Origin: Brevibacillus panacihumi W25
GTDB lineage: Bacteria > Bacillota > Bacilli > Brevibacillales > Brevibacillaceae
DNA: 64,000 nt
Reading direction: 5' to 3'
Assembly (NCBI RefSeq): GCF_000503775.1
Contig: NZ_KI629785.1
Coordinates: 796,001 to 860,000 of the forward strand
Shown: piece by piece, positions 1 to 8,077 of the stretch
Layout: every line of letters begins with the position of its first letter
Numbering within the stretch: the first letter of the stretch is position 1
Made by a program: the position numbers and the translations under genes
The notes under the pieces: generated by a model
Told to the model about the DNA's origin: nothing
The model's database searches: none
The model's input: only the letters and a program-made list of their open reading frames with translations

Positions 1-144
1 ATCCCGCAAAACCTGATCGAGCCTGCTCCACCGATTATCGCAGGTGTAGAAGGCAAATACCTGCAGGGAATCGCCCGCATGGACGACAAGCTGATCATGC
101 TGCTCGACATCGATGAAATTTTTGGACAATGGAAAAAACCGTAA
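1..144 (+). CDS. CheW-like chemotaxis coupling protein, C-terminal fragment
   Basis: The window opens inside a reading frame that runs in frame 1 to a TAA at 142-144. The 47 visible residues contain VEGKYLQGIARMDDKLIMLL followed by DIDEIF, which is the typical last part of a CheW domain (the strand pair that docks CheA and receptors, ending in a D-x-D/E-x-hydrophobic stretch). The protein would couple chemoreceptors to the CheA kinase at the cytoplasmic side of the membrane. A CheV-type protein, which carries a receiver domain after CheW, is unlikely because the frame stops here. An intrinsic terminator follows at once. The 5' part is outside the window. Confidence 0.7.
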   Translation: MPQNLIEPAPPIIAGVEGKYLQGIARMDDKLIMLLDIDEIFGQWKKP

Positions 145-147
145 ACA

Positions 148-179
148 CAAAAACGGGCGGATCGTCACCGCCCGTTTTT
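148..179 (+). terminator. Intrinsic terminator after the CheW-like gene
   Basis: A 10-bp perfect stem, AAACGGGCGG with CCGCCCGTTT, closes a 7-nt loop and is followed by a T-run. It starts 6 nt after the stop codon. The A-run on the 5' side could also let it serve the leftward gene. Confidence 0.85.
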
Positions 180-188
180 GCCTGTTCT

Positions 189-857
189 CTACTCACGCCC
201 TCCGCTCGCCAAGTAAGAGTAATTCACCCAAACCATTTCTTCAATCCCCAAAATCTCCTTGAAGAGATCGACAGAGTCGTATAGAAGGGAGGCCCCGGTC
301 TCGTCGTCCACATCCGTGAGCAGATGCAAATCAAACAGCGACCTGAGCTGCTGCACTTGCTTGGGACCCACGATCCGGTTGAAGGATTGCGGCTTGATCC
401 GGGTAATGCCTTTGCCCACCTCTCGCCGATACAGCTCCGAGCGTACCACCCGGTCCAGGATTTCCTCGTACTTTTTCCGCACGTCGTCACAGGTCAGAAT
501 CTCTTCCTGCAAATCCACCTGGGGGTACAGGCGGGCAAATTCCTCTTCCGCCATCTCCTCATCAAGCGAATAGCTGATCGTCCCAGACGACACCTCGCAG
601 CCCGCATCAAACAAGCGAAATCCCCAGCCGCTATCCTCTGCATCGTGAAACCAGAGCAATGGCAGCGGCTGCATGGAGAGCTGCAGCAAGAACGACAATG
701 TCTTCGAGGTTTCCAACCATTCGTCTTCCAGGAAAAATGCATTCCATTCGTTGTTCACGTTTCTGTGGAAGTACGGCTGCTCTGTCCTGGACAAGGCGTT
801 TCGTACTTTCGGTTCGTATTTGCGTGGATAAAGAATGCCGGTTGTAAACTCACCCAT
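189..857 (-). CDS. Conserved hypothetical protein, 222 aa
   Basis: This is an acidic soluble protein with no signal peptide or membrane segment, and I do not recognise its family. The start is supported by a GGCGGTGG ribosome binding site 7 nt upstream of the ATG. The middle part is rich in Glu/Asp and aromatic residues (PLLWFHDAEDSGW), and the C-terminal half contains a helical segment with KKYEEILDRVV. It ends close to the CheW terminator and lies downstream of thpR in the same direction with a 49-nt gap, so cotranscription is possible. No function is assigned. Confidence 0.6.
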   Translation of the reverse strand: MGEFTTGILYPRKYEPKVRNALSRTEQPYFHRNVNNEWNAFFLEDEWLETSKTLSFLLQLSMQPLPLLWFHDAEDSGWGFRLFDAGCEVSSGTISYSLDEEMAEEEFARLYPQVDLQEEILTCDDVRKKYEEILDRVVRSELYRREVGKGITRIKPQSFNRIVGPKQVQQLRSLFDLHLLTDVDDETGASLLYDSVDLFKEILGIEEMVWVNYSYLASGGRE

Positions 858-906
858 CCGTTTTCCACCGCCTTTTGGAAGGCTTCCCTAATCCCTACTT
901 CCCAGT

Positions 907-1503
907 CTATTCAAGCACCGCTTGTTTTTTGCTGTGATCTTTCTCAAACGTGCTGGTGTGGATAATCGTGTGTACCGCTCCTTCCCGTTTCAGCTCGGAT
1001 TGGTACAGATGGATGTGGTTCACCTGCCAATGCGGCGGTTCATCTTGAAGCAACCGCTCGTCCCAGTCGGCTAACGGGAGTCCTTCTCTACCGCTCTTAG
1101 GTCCCCTCGCCAAGGTGATATGCGGGCTGTACTCCCTGCGATCAAAGGCAAGACCTGGATGCAGCTCAAACCGTCTGCCGAGCAGCAAGTGAAGCTGCTT
1201 TAAGGCTTCTGTATGCCCACGCAGGCCCAACCAGAGGACGCGAGGGCGATGTTCATTGGGAAACGCCCCGAGATTGCCCATCCGCAGCCGAAACGGCTTC
1301 GTAATCGCGCTCACGATATCCATGTCCTCTTGAATCGCCGGAATCAGCGCTTCCTTTACCTCTCCGAGAAAATGCAAGGTCAGGTGCAGATTATGAAGAG
1401 ATTGCCAGCGGTCAGCTTTTACCTCCTGTCGCAAGCTGCTTTGCACCTGCTCCAGATAGGAAGCAGCTTCTTCTGGTATATCCAAGGCTACGAATAAACG
1501 CAT
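907..1503 (-). CDS. thpR: RNA 2',3'-cyclic phosphodiesterase (2H phosphoesterase family)
   Basis: This soluble protein of 198 residues has the two H-x-T/S-x motifs that define 2H phosphoesterases: HLTLHFLGE near residue 43 and HITLARGP near residue 127. It begins with the family's usual MRLFVALDIPEE start. ThpR/LigT proteins open 2',3'-cyclic phosphates on RNA ends, and some ligate tRNA halves in vitro. An AAAGGAGAGGG ribosome binding site lies upstream of the ATG. Length and both catalytic motifs are normal for the family, so it should be intact. Confidence 0.88.
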   Translation of the reverse strand: MRLFVALDIPEEAASYLEQVQSSLRQEVKADRWQSLHNLHLTLHFLGEVKEALIPAIQEDMDIVSAITKPFRLRMGNLGAFPNEHRPRVLWLGLRGHTEALKQLHLLLGRRFELHPGLAFDRREYSPHITLARGPKSGREGLPLADWDERLLQDEPPHWQVNHIHLYQSELKREGAVHTIIHTSTFEKDHSKKQAVLE

Positions 1504-1543
1504 CGCTTATCCCTCTCCTTTGATTTTCAGTATTGCGATGAAA

Positions 1544-1570
1544 AAAAGCTCTCCAGTCTGGTGGAGAGCC
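1544..1570 (-). terminator. Intrinsic terminator of the surE operon
   Basis: Read leftward, the stem GCTCTCCA/TGGAGAGC with a 6-nt loop is followed by seven T residues. It lies about 45 nt beyond the stop of the 349-residue gene and just before thpR. Confidence 0.8.
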
Positions 1571-1616
1571 TGCTTGATCCTGTTATTCCCAAAAGCGCTT
1601 CGCCTTATGAACCCAC

Positions 1617-2666
1617 CTACGTGTATGGATTTCTCGCTTCGCTTCCTGTCTGTGTGAACAGCCGGGCCAGATGCTCCTGGGTGTGGCCATCGATCTCGAG
1701 GTGGTAGAGTCTGCCGCCTTCATAGCGCAAGATCGGGAAAGCCCCCAGAGCAAGCGGAGCCGCCTCTTCACTGTGCAGGAATTCGGGCAAGGTCAACAAA
1801 AAGCGGGCGAATGGATTCAGTTCCTCATCCGAATAATGAACAACCTCGAAAAGCTGGGCAAGCGAAGGCGTCACGACCAGGTAGAGCAAATCTCCCCTCT
1901 CCGCCGCCCAGATGGTAAACGAGCACTCGCGCACGTCGCTGCGAGAATGGCGTCTCATCACCCACACGGCCTGCTGTACCGTACTCATCAAGAGATGATG
2001 AGCGGCTTCCTCTCCCCGCGACCTCACCATCTGATCATGCGAGAACACATACGCGATGCCCGTTTCCGCCAGTACGGCATCCGGCAGGCAGATCGCCGGG
2101 ATCGTCTTGGCCTCTTCTTCGCTGACTTCCGCATCTTCGGGGAGAGCATCGTGTTTGCCTTCATACAAGGAACGAATCATCTGCTGCACTCGTGTCCCTT
2201 CTGCCGCAGACAGATCAATCTCCTCCGTGTAGATATGCATCAGGACCCCTTCCTCGTAAGCGAGGTAGTGAAGCCGTGTAGACGGCTGCTCCAGCATCTT
2301 CAAAGCCATGTAGCGATCTTCTGCCTTCTGAATGTCGAAGGAGAGCGGGAATCCAAGCGGCTGCATCGGGTCGGACAACGTCCAGATGACGGCGAGCAGC
2401 TTTCCACGGTATGTTTTAAACTCCAGTGAGACCGCATCTCTCGTCTGCTCGCTGAACGCCTCTACGCTTTCAAAGACGAGGAACAGCTCGACATTCCCAT
2501 CTGCGTCCAATCTAGCAAAATACGGAAGCCCCTGCGCTTCTGACAGCTCGTACAAGTGGGGAAAACGCTCCCGTTCGAGGACCTCTCCCTGCGTCTGAGC
2601 ATCCGGTGAAGCGACAGCAGCATCCGGGCTGATCTGCGGAAAAAAATCATCCTGCCTCTCCTGCAT
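1617..2666 (-). CDS. Conserved hypothetical protein cotranscribed with surE, 349 aa
   Basis: I do not recognise this family. The protein is soluble and acidic, with a Gln/Asp/Ala-rich, probably disordered N-terminal 30 residues and then what looks like mixed alpha/beta sequence with many hydrophobic strands (LLAVIWTLSDP, DLLYLVVTPSLAQLFEVV). There is no signal peptide or transmembrane segment. The ATG is preceded by GAGGG at a good distance and lies only 3 nt from the surE stop, so the two genes almost certainly share a transcript. The operon ends at the terminator near 1550. No role can be stated beyond the link to surE. Confidence 0.65.
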   Translation of the reverse strand: MQERQDDFFPQISPDAAVASPDAQTQGEVLERERFPHLYELSEAQGLPYFARLDADGNVELFLVFESVEAFSEQTRDAVSLEFKTYRGKLLAVIWTLSDPMQPLGFPLSFDIQKAEDRYMALKMLEQPSTRLHYLAYEEGVLMHIYTEEIDLSAAEGTRVQQMIRSLYEGKHDALPEDAEVSEEEAKTIPAICLPDAVLAETGIAYVFSHDQMVRSRGEEAAHHLLMSTVQQAVWVMRRHSRSDVRECSFTIWAAERGDLLYLVVTPSLAQLFEVVHYSDEELNPFARFLLTLPEFLHSEEAAPLALGAFPILRYEGGRLYHLEIDGHTQEHLARLFTQTGSEARNPYT

Positions 2667-2669
2667 CGC

Positions 2670-3467
2670 TTACCCTCGCTCTCCCCATGCTTTCACCAGC
2701 GGCCATTCTTCCATCTCGCGCAGCAAGGCCTTGTCTGTCGCATCGATATGAACAGGCGTCACCGCGATGTAGCCATGCTTGAGCAGATGGTAGTCCTGCG
2801 GTTCTGCAAGCGGAATGCCGTCCGGATAGGTCCTCGTCAAAAAGTAACCCTCTGCTTCCTGGTGGTAGCGGTCCTCATAGTGATGAAGAGAGAGCGCGGC
2901 AGGCAGAATTCCCTTTACCTCCTTCAGCGGCAGATGCGGGATGTTCACATTCCAGAAAACTTCCGGTGGCAGCGTGTCCCGCTTTGCCTTCTCGCAAAAG
3001 GCTTGAATCAACGGACGGATCATCTCTACAACATCCCCGTAATTCTCCTGATCCTCCCAGTTGTCGTAAGAGAGCGCCACACCCGGCATGCCCAGAATGA
3101 CAGCTTCACGCGCTCCGCTGCATGTGCCGGAATAGTATATATCTCGTCCCAGATTCGTCCCCACATTGATCCCGGACAGAACAATATCCGGCTTCTGATT
3201 TTCCTCGAAGAGCAGATGGTACGCTGCCTTCACGCAATCTGCCGGGTTTCCGTTGATCGCCCATGCTTTGACGGGCATTCCGTAGAAATCCCGTTCCTCT
3301 GGAGACAAGGCACTTCGATACGTGAGACCGTGTCCAACCCCGCTTTTCTCTTCCGACGGAGCCACGACATAAATTTCCGCTTCCTCCAGGGTCAAAGCAG
3401 CTTCTGCCAATTTTTTAATCCCCAATGCATCAATGCCATCATCGTTTGTAATCAAGATCCGCAACAT
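2670..3467 (-). CDS. surE: 5'/3'-nucleotidase SurE
   Basis: SurE removes phosphate from nucleoside 5'- and 3'-monophosphates and is linked to stationary-phase survival. The protein has 265 residues, the usual length. The N-terminal MRILITNDDGIDALGI-type block holds the metal-binding Asp pair (NDDG). Further family motifs are visible: VAPSEEKSGVGHGLT, the GNPADC segment, and SGINVGTNLGRDIYYSGT. An AGAGGAGGAG ribosome binding site precedes the ATG. It is the first gene of a two-gene operon. Confidence 0.95.
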   Translation of the reverse strand: MLRILITNDDGIDALGIKKLAEAALTLEEAEIYVVAPSEEKSGVGHGLTYRSALSPEERDFYGMPVKAWAINGNPADCVKAAYHLLFEENQKPDIVLSGINVGTNLGRDIYYSGTCSGAREAVILGMPGVALSYDNWEDQENYGDVVEMIRPLIQAFCEKAKRDTLPPEVFWNVNIPHLPLKEVKGILPAALSLHHYEDRYHQEAEGYFLTRTYPDGIPLAEPQDYHLLKHGYIAVTPVHIDATDKALLREMEEWPLVKAWGERG

Positions 3468-3580
3468 GGAACTCCTCCTCTGGTCAAAAGCCCTTCAGCC
3501 CAATTTCTCCTTATTGTACCATAGTGTCTCCCGCCGTTTGCCACCTTGTCCCAACTTCCAAGGAAAACGGCTGAAAAATG

Positions 3581-3610
3581 AAGAAAAGGACCCCGTGTCA
3601 GACGGGGCCC
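3581..3610 (-). terminator. Intrinsic terminator after the TerB-like gene
   Basis: Read leftward, GGCCCCGT pairs with ACGGGGTCC and is followed by TTTTCTT, directly beyond the stop codon at 3614. Confidence 0.75.
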
Positions 3611-3613
3611 TCC

Positions 3614-4039
3614 CTATTCTTCTACGATGTCCTTCCAGCTTTCACGCCATCTGATGCCTTCCTTGACCCATTCTTCCACCTGAAGCTGTTTTTCGGCCGG
3701 AATGCCCAGCATGCAGGCAATGCGCCGTATGGCATCTGATTCCGGCATGGACAGCTTCTGGTCAAGCAATGCCATATGATAGAGCTTGCGCATCATCGTC
3801 AGCTTTTCTACCGGAGTCAAATCCACCATGTCTTCCAGGATGACCTCTGGCCGTTTGGGATAGTCCATGTCATCCATCAGGATTTGCCTTTCCTTTAATG
3901 TGAAATGCTCGGTATTCACCAGCTCCTGAATCCGGCTCATCTCTTTATTGCCAATGTACCCATCTGCATGACCGACACAAATCATCAAGCGAATGGACGC
4001 AAAGGATATATGTTTATCTTTTTCCGTTTTGGTATACAC
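3614..4039 (-). CDS. TerB/DUF533-like small helical protein, 141 aa
   Basis: This is an all-helical acidic protein with the pattern of the tellurite-resistance TerB fold: ICVGHADGYIGNKEMSRI near residue 22, then LMRKLYHMALLDQKLSMPES, two metal-binding-like Asp/Glu helices. I chose the GTG at 4037-4039 because it has a strong GGGGAGGAAG ribosome binding site 5-9 nt upstream, whereas the GTG seven codons earlier has none. Membrane segments are absent. TerB proteins bind divalent ions in stress and envelope complexes, but the exact partner here is unknown. Confidence 0.6.
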   Translation of the reverse strand: MYTKTEKDKHISFASIRLMICVGHADGYIGNKEMSRIQELVNTEHFTLKERQILMDDMDYPKRPEVILEDMVDLTPVEKLTMMRKLYHMALLDQKLSMPESDAIRRIACMLGIPAEKQLQVEEWVKEGIRWRESWKDIVEE

Positions 4040-4091
4040 GTAATCTTCCTCCCCGGACACCTGCTCATACCATCATCTATTCTGTTTCAAC

Positions 4092-4118
4092 AGGTAAAAT
4101 ACCTTCTACCCTATTATA
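4092..4118 (-). promoter_or_regulatory. Candidate promoter -10 box and dyad upstream of the TerB-like gene
   Basis: Read leftward there is a TATAAT hexamer (4113-4118). No convincing -35 box is seen. A perfect inverted repeat, AGGTA-AAA-TACCT (4092-4104), lies just downstream of the presumed transcription start, where a repressor could bind. The dyad is AT-rich and could be chance. Confidence 0.35.
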
Positions 4119-4160
4119 CGTGAAAAAGAGAAAGCGGTTTCATTAGAATATATGTCTTTT

Positions 4161-5921
4161 TTATGTTTCCATGCGAAAAATCAGCCTCGAAAAATCAATC
4201 CATCCATGCGCATCCAGGTGAACATGGGCCAGACGCGGATGCGCCAGCATGTTGACGCGATTTTGGTAAAGCGGGACAAACGTACACGCTTCCAGCAACT
4301 CCCGCATGATTTTCGCTGCAATCCGCTTTCTCTGCCGATCCGTTTTCGCATGCAGCATGCCAGCCACCTCTCTGGCGATCCGTTCTTTTGTACCCGTGGC
4401 GAGATGATGGCTCATGCTCAAGGCACCCGCCTGCAAAAACTCCAGCAAGGAGACCTCCTCGCGCTCATCCACATTGGCACTATCAACAACCAGATCGGCC
4501 TTTTGCATGACTTCCGGCCGAGCCAGCTCCTCGGGTGTCGCGTACACGATCTCGATACGGATGCCTGCCTGCGCGCAGCGGTCGCGAATCCACTCCGCGT
4601 CCTCTGCGTGATCTTCATCCGGATAGGTATACAAGGATAAGGCCACACCCGCATGCTCTTCTGCTGGCGATGATAAAGGCATGTCCAGCCATCCTTCCAT
4701 CCCCTCTCTCGTCCCGCCTAAATCTGCGCGCATCTGCACGGGATCGATCAATCCCGCGAGGTATTGGCGAAAAGCATCCGAACGAAGCGGCCCCTTCTTG
4801 GCGGCATTGAAGCTGACGTATTGAAAGCAGCTCTCCAAGCGCGCGATCTCCTGCCAGGCTGACCCGCTTTCCTCCCCTTGCTTGCGTTCGTCCTGAGCAG
4901 ACTTGAGCCATGGGGTCCCGTCTTCCATACCGGCACCCTCCAACTGCGGCACGCACCAGATTTCCACACGATCGAGAAACGGCCTTCCCGCAAAATACGG
5001 CTCAAACGCTTCCAAAACCAGCATCGAATCGTCATTACGCAAAAGCCGAAAAGCCCCGGTCCCCACCGGCATCTGTGCAAATGACGCTCCCATCTGTTCG
5101 GCGTAATCGCGCGGGACGATGGACAAATACTCCTTGCTTACAAGCTGCAAAAACAGTTCATTCGGCTCCTTCAGACGGAATTGTACGACGGAATCCCCGA
5201 GCGCCTCGACAGCTTCGACCGAGGAGACCAGCCATTGATGAGGGGTTGGGCCACGCATCAGTCTCTGGATCGAGTAACAGACATCATCCGCCACAAGCTT
5301 GCGTCCATGATGGAACAGCACGCCTTTTCGCAGGGTAAAGGTCCACAGGCGTCCCGATTCGTCCCGCTCCCAGTCGTAGACGAGATGAGGCTTCACCGTT
5401 TTTGTCCCTTCATCAAACCGGACCAGAGGATCGAAAAGCTGCTTTACCAGATGGGTCTGCGAACGCAACAAGACCTGGATCGGATCGAGATTCGCAAAAG
5501 GCCTGTCCACAGACAGACGCAAAATGTCGACGGTTCCTGTCTCTTCCGCTCGATGGACGCCAAAATGACTGCTCATCCAGCGCGCATACGCTTCCCACAG
5601 GCCTGGCATATCAGCTTTATATTCAGCAATGACGGCTTCAGCAGGGCGGATCTCTCCTCTTTGCACCCATTCCTTTGCAATGGACAGCACCAGATCGTCC
5701 GGTCGAATCACACAGATCAGAATCGAGCGGTTTCCCCGTCCTCTGCCGGGCTGCCAGCTTAGCCAGCCGTACTTTTGCATTTTATTCAACGTCAACGTCG
5801 CATTACGTGGCGTACAAAACAGTATTTGTGCCACTTCTGCCAAAGTGATGATATGAGGTTGGCCGATGACCAGCCCCTGACAGCCATTGCACAAACGGAT
5901 GTATTGTTCCAGTACCAGCAT
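4161..5921 (-). CDS. SgrR-family transcriptional regulator with fused peptide/sugar-type solute-binding domain
   Basis: This 586-residue protein has the SgrR/YbdO-like layout. The N-terminal winged helix occupies about residues 1-110 (IITLAEVAQILFCTPRNATL, then NKMQKYGWLSWQPGRGRGNRS). A family-5 solute-binding domain fills the rest (LRKGVLFHHGRKLVADDVCY, FRLKEPNELFLQLVSKEYLS). There is no signal peptide, so the binding domain acts as a cytoplasmic ligand sensor. A GAAGGAGG ribosome binding site precedes the ATG. It is divergent from the MFS gene at 6057 with 135 nt between, so it probably controls that exporter and itself. The effector is unknown. Confidence 0.85.
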   Translation of the reverse strand: MLVLEQYIRLCNGCQGLVIGQPHIITLAEVAQILFCTPRNATLTLNKMQKYGWLSWQPGRGRGNRSILICVIRPDDLVLSIAKEWVQRGEIRPAEAVIAEYKADMPGLWEAYARWMSSHFGVHRAEETGTVDILRLSVDRPFANLDPIQVLLRSQTHLVKQLFDPLVRFDEGTKTVKPHLVYDWERDESGRLWTFTLRKGVLFHHGRKLVADDVCYSIQRLMRGPTPHQWLVSSVEAVEALGDSVVQFRLKEPNELFLQLVSKEYLSIVPRDYAEQMGASFAQMPVGTGAFRLLRNDDSMLVLEAFEPYFAGRPFLDRVEIWCVPQLEGAGMEDGTPWLKSAQDERKQGEESGSAWQEIARLESCFQYVSFNAAKKGPLRSDAFRQYLAGLIDPVQMRADLGGTREGMEGWLDMPLSSPAEEHAGVALSLYTYPDEDHAEDAEWIRDRCAQAGIRIEIVYATPEELARPEVMQKADLVVDSANVDEREEVSLLEFLQAGALSMSHHLATGTKERIAREVAGMLHAKTDRQRKRIAAKIMRELLEACTFVPLYQNRVNMLAHPRLAHVHLDAHGWIDFSRLIFRMET

Positions 5922-6056
5922 CCCGCCTACCTCCTTCGCCTGATAAAAAGATGAAATCTAAACTCGTTTAATCGTACGCTTTTTCCAACAGATCTTCCAG
6001 CTTACAATGCTAAAAAGCTCGTATACCTTCACGCTGCAAAGAAAGGACTAACTGCC
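5922..6056. promoter_or_regulatory. Divergent promoter region between the SgrR-like regulator and the MFS exporter
   Basis: This is 135 nt of AT-rich sequence between two divergent starts. On the + strand a TACAAT hexamer at about 6004-6009 could be a -10 box, with a weak TTTTCC 16 nt upstream. No clear palindrome is visible. SgrR-type regulators often act on the divergent gene, hence the assignment. Confidence 0.4.
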
Positions 6057-7268
6057 ATGAACCAGTTCAAACGACTGACAGCGGCCTACCCGCCCCTGTT
6101 GTGGGTTCGCTTGTTTGGCGAGACCTTGACCACCTTATCCAATACGATGATCGCCCCCTTTCTCGTCCTGTATCTCAGCGAGAACATCGGCAGCTCGGTT
6201 ATCATGACCATGCTCGTCATCGGTCTGCAGCCATTCAGCGAAATTCTGCTGACGCTCTTTGCCGGCGGGGTGACGGATCGCTATCGCCGCAAAACCGTCA
6301 TGCTGATCTCCCTGCTGATCCAGGGCGTCGCGATGCTTGGAATGGCCTTCTCGGACTCCATGCTGCTGTTTGCCCTCTCCTATGTCGCGAATGGCGCAGG
6401 ACGCTCTTTGTTCATACCGGCCAGCCGAGCTATGTTGGCGGATGCGATTGAACCCAAACAGCTCTCCTCGGCCTTTGCGTTGCTGAATACAGCGAGCAGT
6501 ATCGGCGCTGCAATCGGACCGCTCGTCGGGGTGCTCATCTATCAGCAGAACCCGGCGCTTGCTTTTCTTTTTACGGCCATTTCCTTGCTCCTTTACGCTT
6601 TGGCTGTCTGGTGGAAGATCCCGCATTCTGAGCAGCCTGCTGCCACCCTGGAAACGTTGGACACGCCGAGCGCATCGTTGCGTCTGCACACGTATCGCCC
6701 TGCCTTCGCCATTATGCTGCTCGCGCTGCCAATCAGTCTGTTTTACGCCCAGACCGAAACCAATCTGCAGCTTCACTTCAAAGACATGCTTCCGAACTAC
6801 CTGCAGACACTGGCTTTGCTGGCTACGGTAAAAGGGGTATTGCTGCTGCTCTTTGAATTTTTGCTCATTCGTTGGACAAGAAATCTGCCGCCACGTCTCT
6901 TGATTACCGGGTCGTACTTTTGCTTTGCTGGAGTCGGGCTGGGATACGCGTTTCTCGACCATGTGCCGTCCTTGCTCGCTCTGCAAATGCTGCTCGTATT
7001 GGGAGAGAGCATCGGGCTTACCCATCTGTTGACCTTCGTTTCCCGGATCGCGCCCCCGTCCATGCGCGGACGCTATTACGCCATCACGGGAACGCACTGG
7101 GACATCTCCCGGATGTGCGGCCCATTCCTCGGCAGCCTCGTCCTGCTCCATTATGGCGGCGCTATGCTGTTCACCATTTCTGCCCTTGTCTTATTGCTGG
7201 GTGGAATCGCCATGAACCTGTACCTGAGCAAAAAAGAATCAGCCTTCCCACTCGAGCAGGAAGGCTGA
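6057..7268 (+). CDS. MFS transporter (sugar or drug exporter type)
   Basis: This is a 403-residue membrane protein with about 12 predicted transmembrane helices. The loop 2-3 signature of the major facilitator superfamily is present (FAGGVTDRYRRKTVM near residue 78). The ATG follows a GAAAGGAC ribosome binding site. Its placement next to an SgrR-type regulator recalls the E. coli SgrR-SetA pair, in which SetA is a sugar-efflux MFS protein; this analogy is inferred and the substrate is unknown. The last codons overlap the stem of the terminator used by the convergent ABC operon. Confidence 0.85.
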   Translation: MNQFKRLTAAYPPLLWVRLFGETLTTLSNTMIAPFLVLYLSENIGSSVIMTMLVIGLQPFSEILLTLFAGGVTDRYRRKTVMLISLLIQGVAMLGMAFSDSMLLFALSYVANGAGRSLFIPASRAMLADAIEPKQLSSAFALLNTASSIGAAIGPLVGVLIYQQNPALAFLFTAISLLLYALAVWWKIPHSEQPAATLETLDTPSASLRLHTYRPAFAIMLLALPISLFYAQTETNLQLHFKDMLPNYLQTLALLATVKGVLLLLFEFLLIRWTRNLPPRLLITGSYFCFAGVGLGYAFLDHVPSLLALQMLLVLGESIGLTHLLTFVSRIAPPSMRGRYYAITGTHWDISRMCGPFLGSLVLLHYGGAMLFTISALVLLLGGIAMNLYLSKKESAFPLEQEG

Positions 7269-7270
7269 AT
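7231..7270 (-). terminator. Intrinsic terminator of the ABC importer operon, embedded in the MFS 3' end
   Basis: A 12-bp stem, AATCAGCCTTCC with GGAAGGCTGAAT (one mismatch at the end), encloses CACTCGAGCA. Read leftward it is followed by TTCTTTTTT. The stem overlaps the last 11 codons and the stop of the rightward MFS gene, so both convergent genes use the same short stretch. Confidence 0.8.
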
Positions 7271-7279
7271 CATACCCTA

Positions 7280-8077
7280 TCAGGTCAACAAGAAACGGTC
7301 TTCGCTAAACGTCTCGCCGCCACGAGCCGTCTCGAAAGCTTTTAGCAAATCCTGGGGCTTCATGGTGCGCTTTTTCTCATCGGGAATATCCAGGATGATG
7401 CCGCCGTCATGAAGCATCAGCAAGCGATTCCCCATGTTGAGCGCCTGATCCATGTTATGCGTCACCATGATCGTCGTCAGCTTGTGGCGTTCTACGATCT
7501 TCTCGGTTAGATCCACGATCAGTTGCGCCCGTTTGGGGTCCAGCGCTGCCGTATGCTCATCAAGCAAAAGAATCTTCGGCTCCGTAAAGGTCGCCATCAA
7601 AAGACTCAAAGCCTGGCGTTGACCGCCGGAGAGAAAGCCAACTTTGGTTTTGAGGCGGTTCTCCAGCCCTTGGTCCAGAAGCTTCAACTGTTCGCGGAAC
7701 AGCTCGCGCTTCTGGTTGTTTACACCAAAAGAGAGCTTGCGCTTTTCTCCCCGGGCCAATGCAATAGCCAAATTTTCTTCGATGGTCATATTGGGAGCGG
7801 TGCCCGCCATGGGGTCCTGGAACACGCGGCCGATCAAGCCAGCGCGTTGATGCTCTCCCCAACGGGTGACATCTTTTCCATCGATGCTGATGCTTCCTGT
7901 ATCGGGGAGCATGCCCCCGGAGATGATGTTCATCAGCGTCGATTTCCCTGCACCATTACTCCCGATAACCGTGATAAATTCGCCACTTTTCACCTGCAGC
8001 CGGACGTTGTTCAAGGCAATTTTTTCATTTACTGTTCCAGCGTTAAAAACTTTGTGTACTCCTGCGATATTAAGCAC
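7280..8077 (-). CDS. ABC transporter ATP-binding protein (amino-acid-type importer)
   Basis: This 265-residue ATPase shows Walker A GSNGAGKST, the Q-loop region, the signature LSGGQRQALSLLM, Walker B ILLLDEHTAALDP and the switch His in MVTHNMDQAL. The start is a GTG overlapping the permease stop by 8 bp, with a GGGAGG ribosome binding site. It belongs to the group found with ABC_sub_bind binding proteins and a branched-chain-type permease (Trp/Tyr-type importers in Firmicutes). It is the last gene of the operon, followed by the terminator inside the MFS gene. The substrate is inferred only at the level of an aromatic or other amino acid. Confidence 0.88.
   Translation of the reverse strand: MLNIAGVHKVFNAGTVNEKIALNNVRLQVKSGEFITVIGSNGAGKSTLMNIISGGMLPDTGSISIDGKDVTRWGEHQRAGLIGRVFQDPMAGTAPNMTIEENLAIALARGEKRKLSFGVNNQKRELFREQLKLLDQGLENRLKTKVGFLSGGQRQALSLLMATFTEPKILLLDEHTAALDPKRAQLIVDLTEKIVERHKLTTIMVTHNMDQALNMGNRLLMLHDGGIILDIPDEKKRTMKPQDLLKAFETARGGETFSEDRFLLT

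Noticed and set aside
6135..7151. Long leftward open frame antisense to the MFS gene
   Set aside because: Its composition (Gln/Arg/His-rich, no hydrophobic core) is that of an antisense shadow; the sense strand has 12 clear membrane helices.
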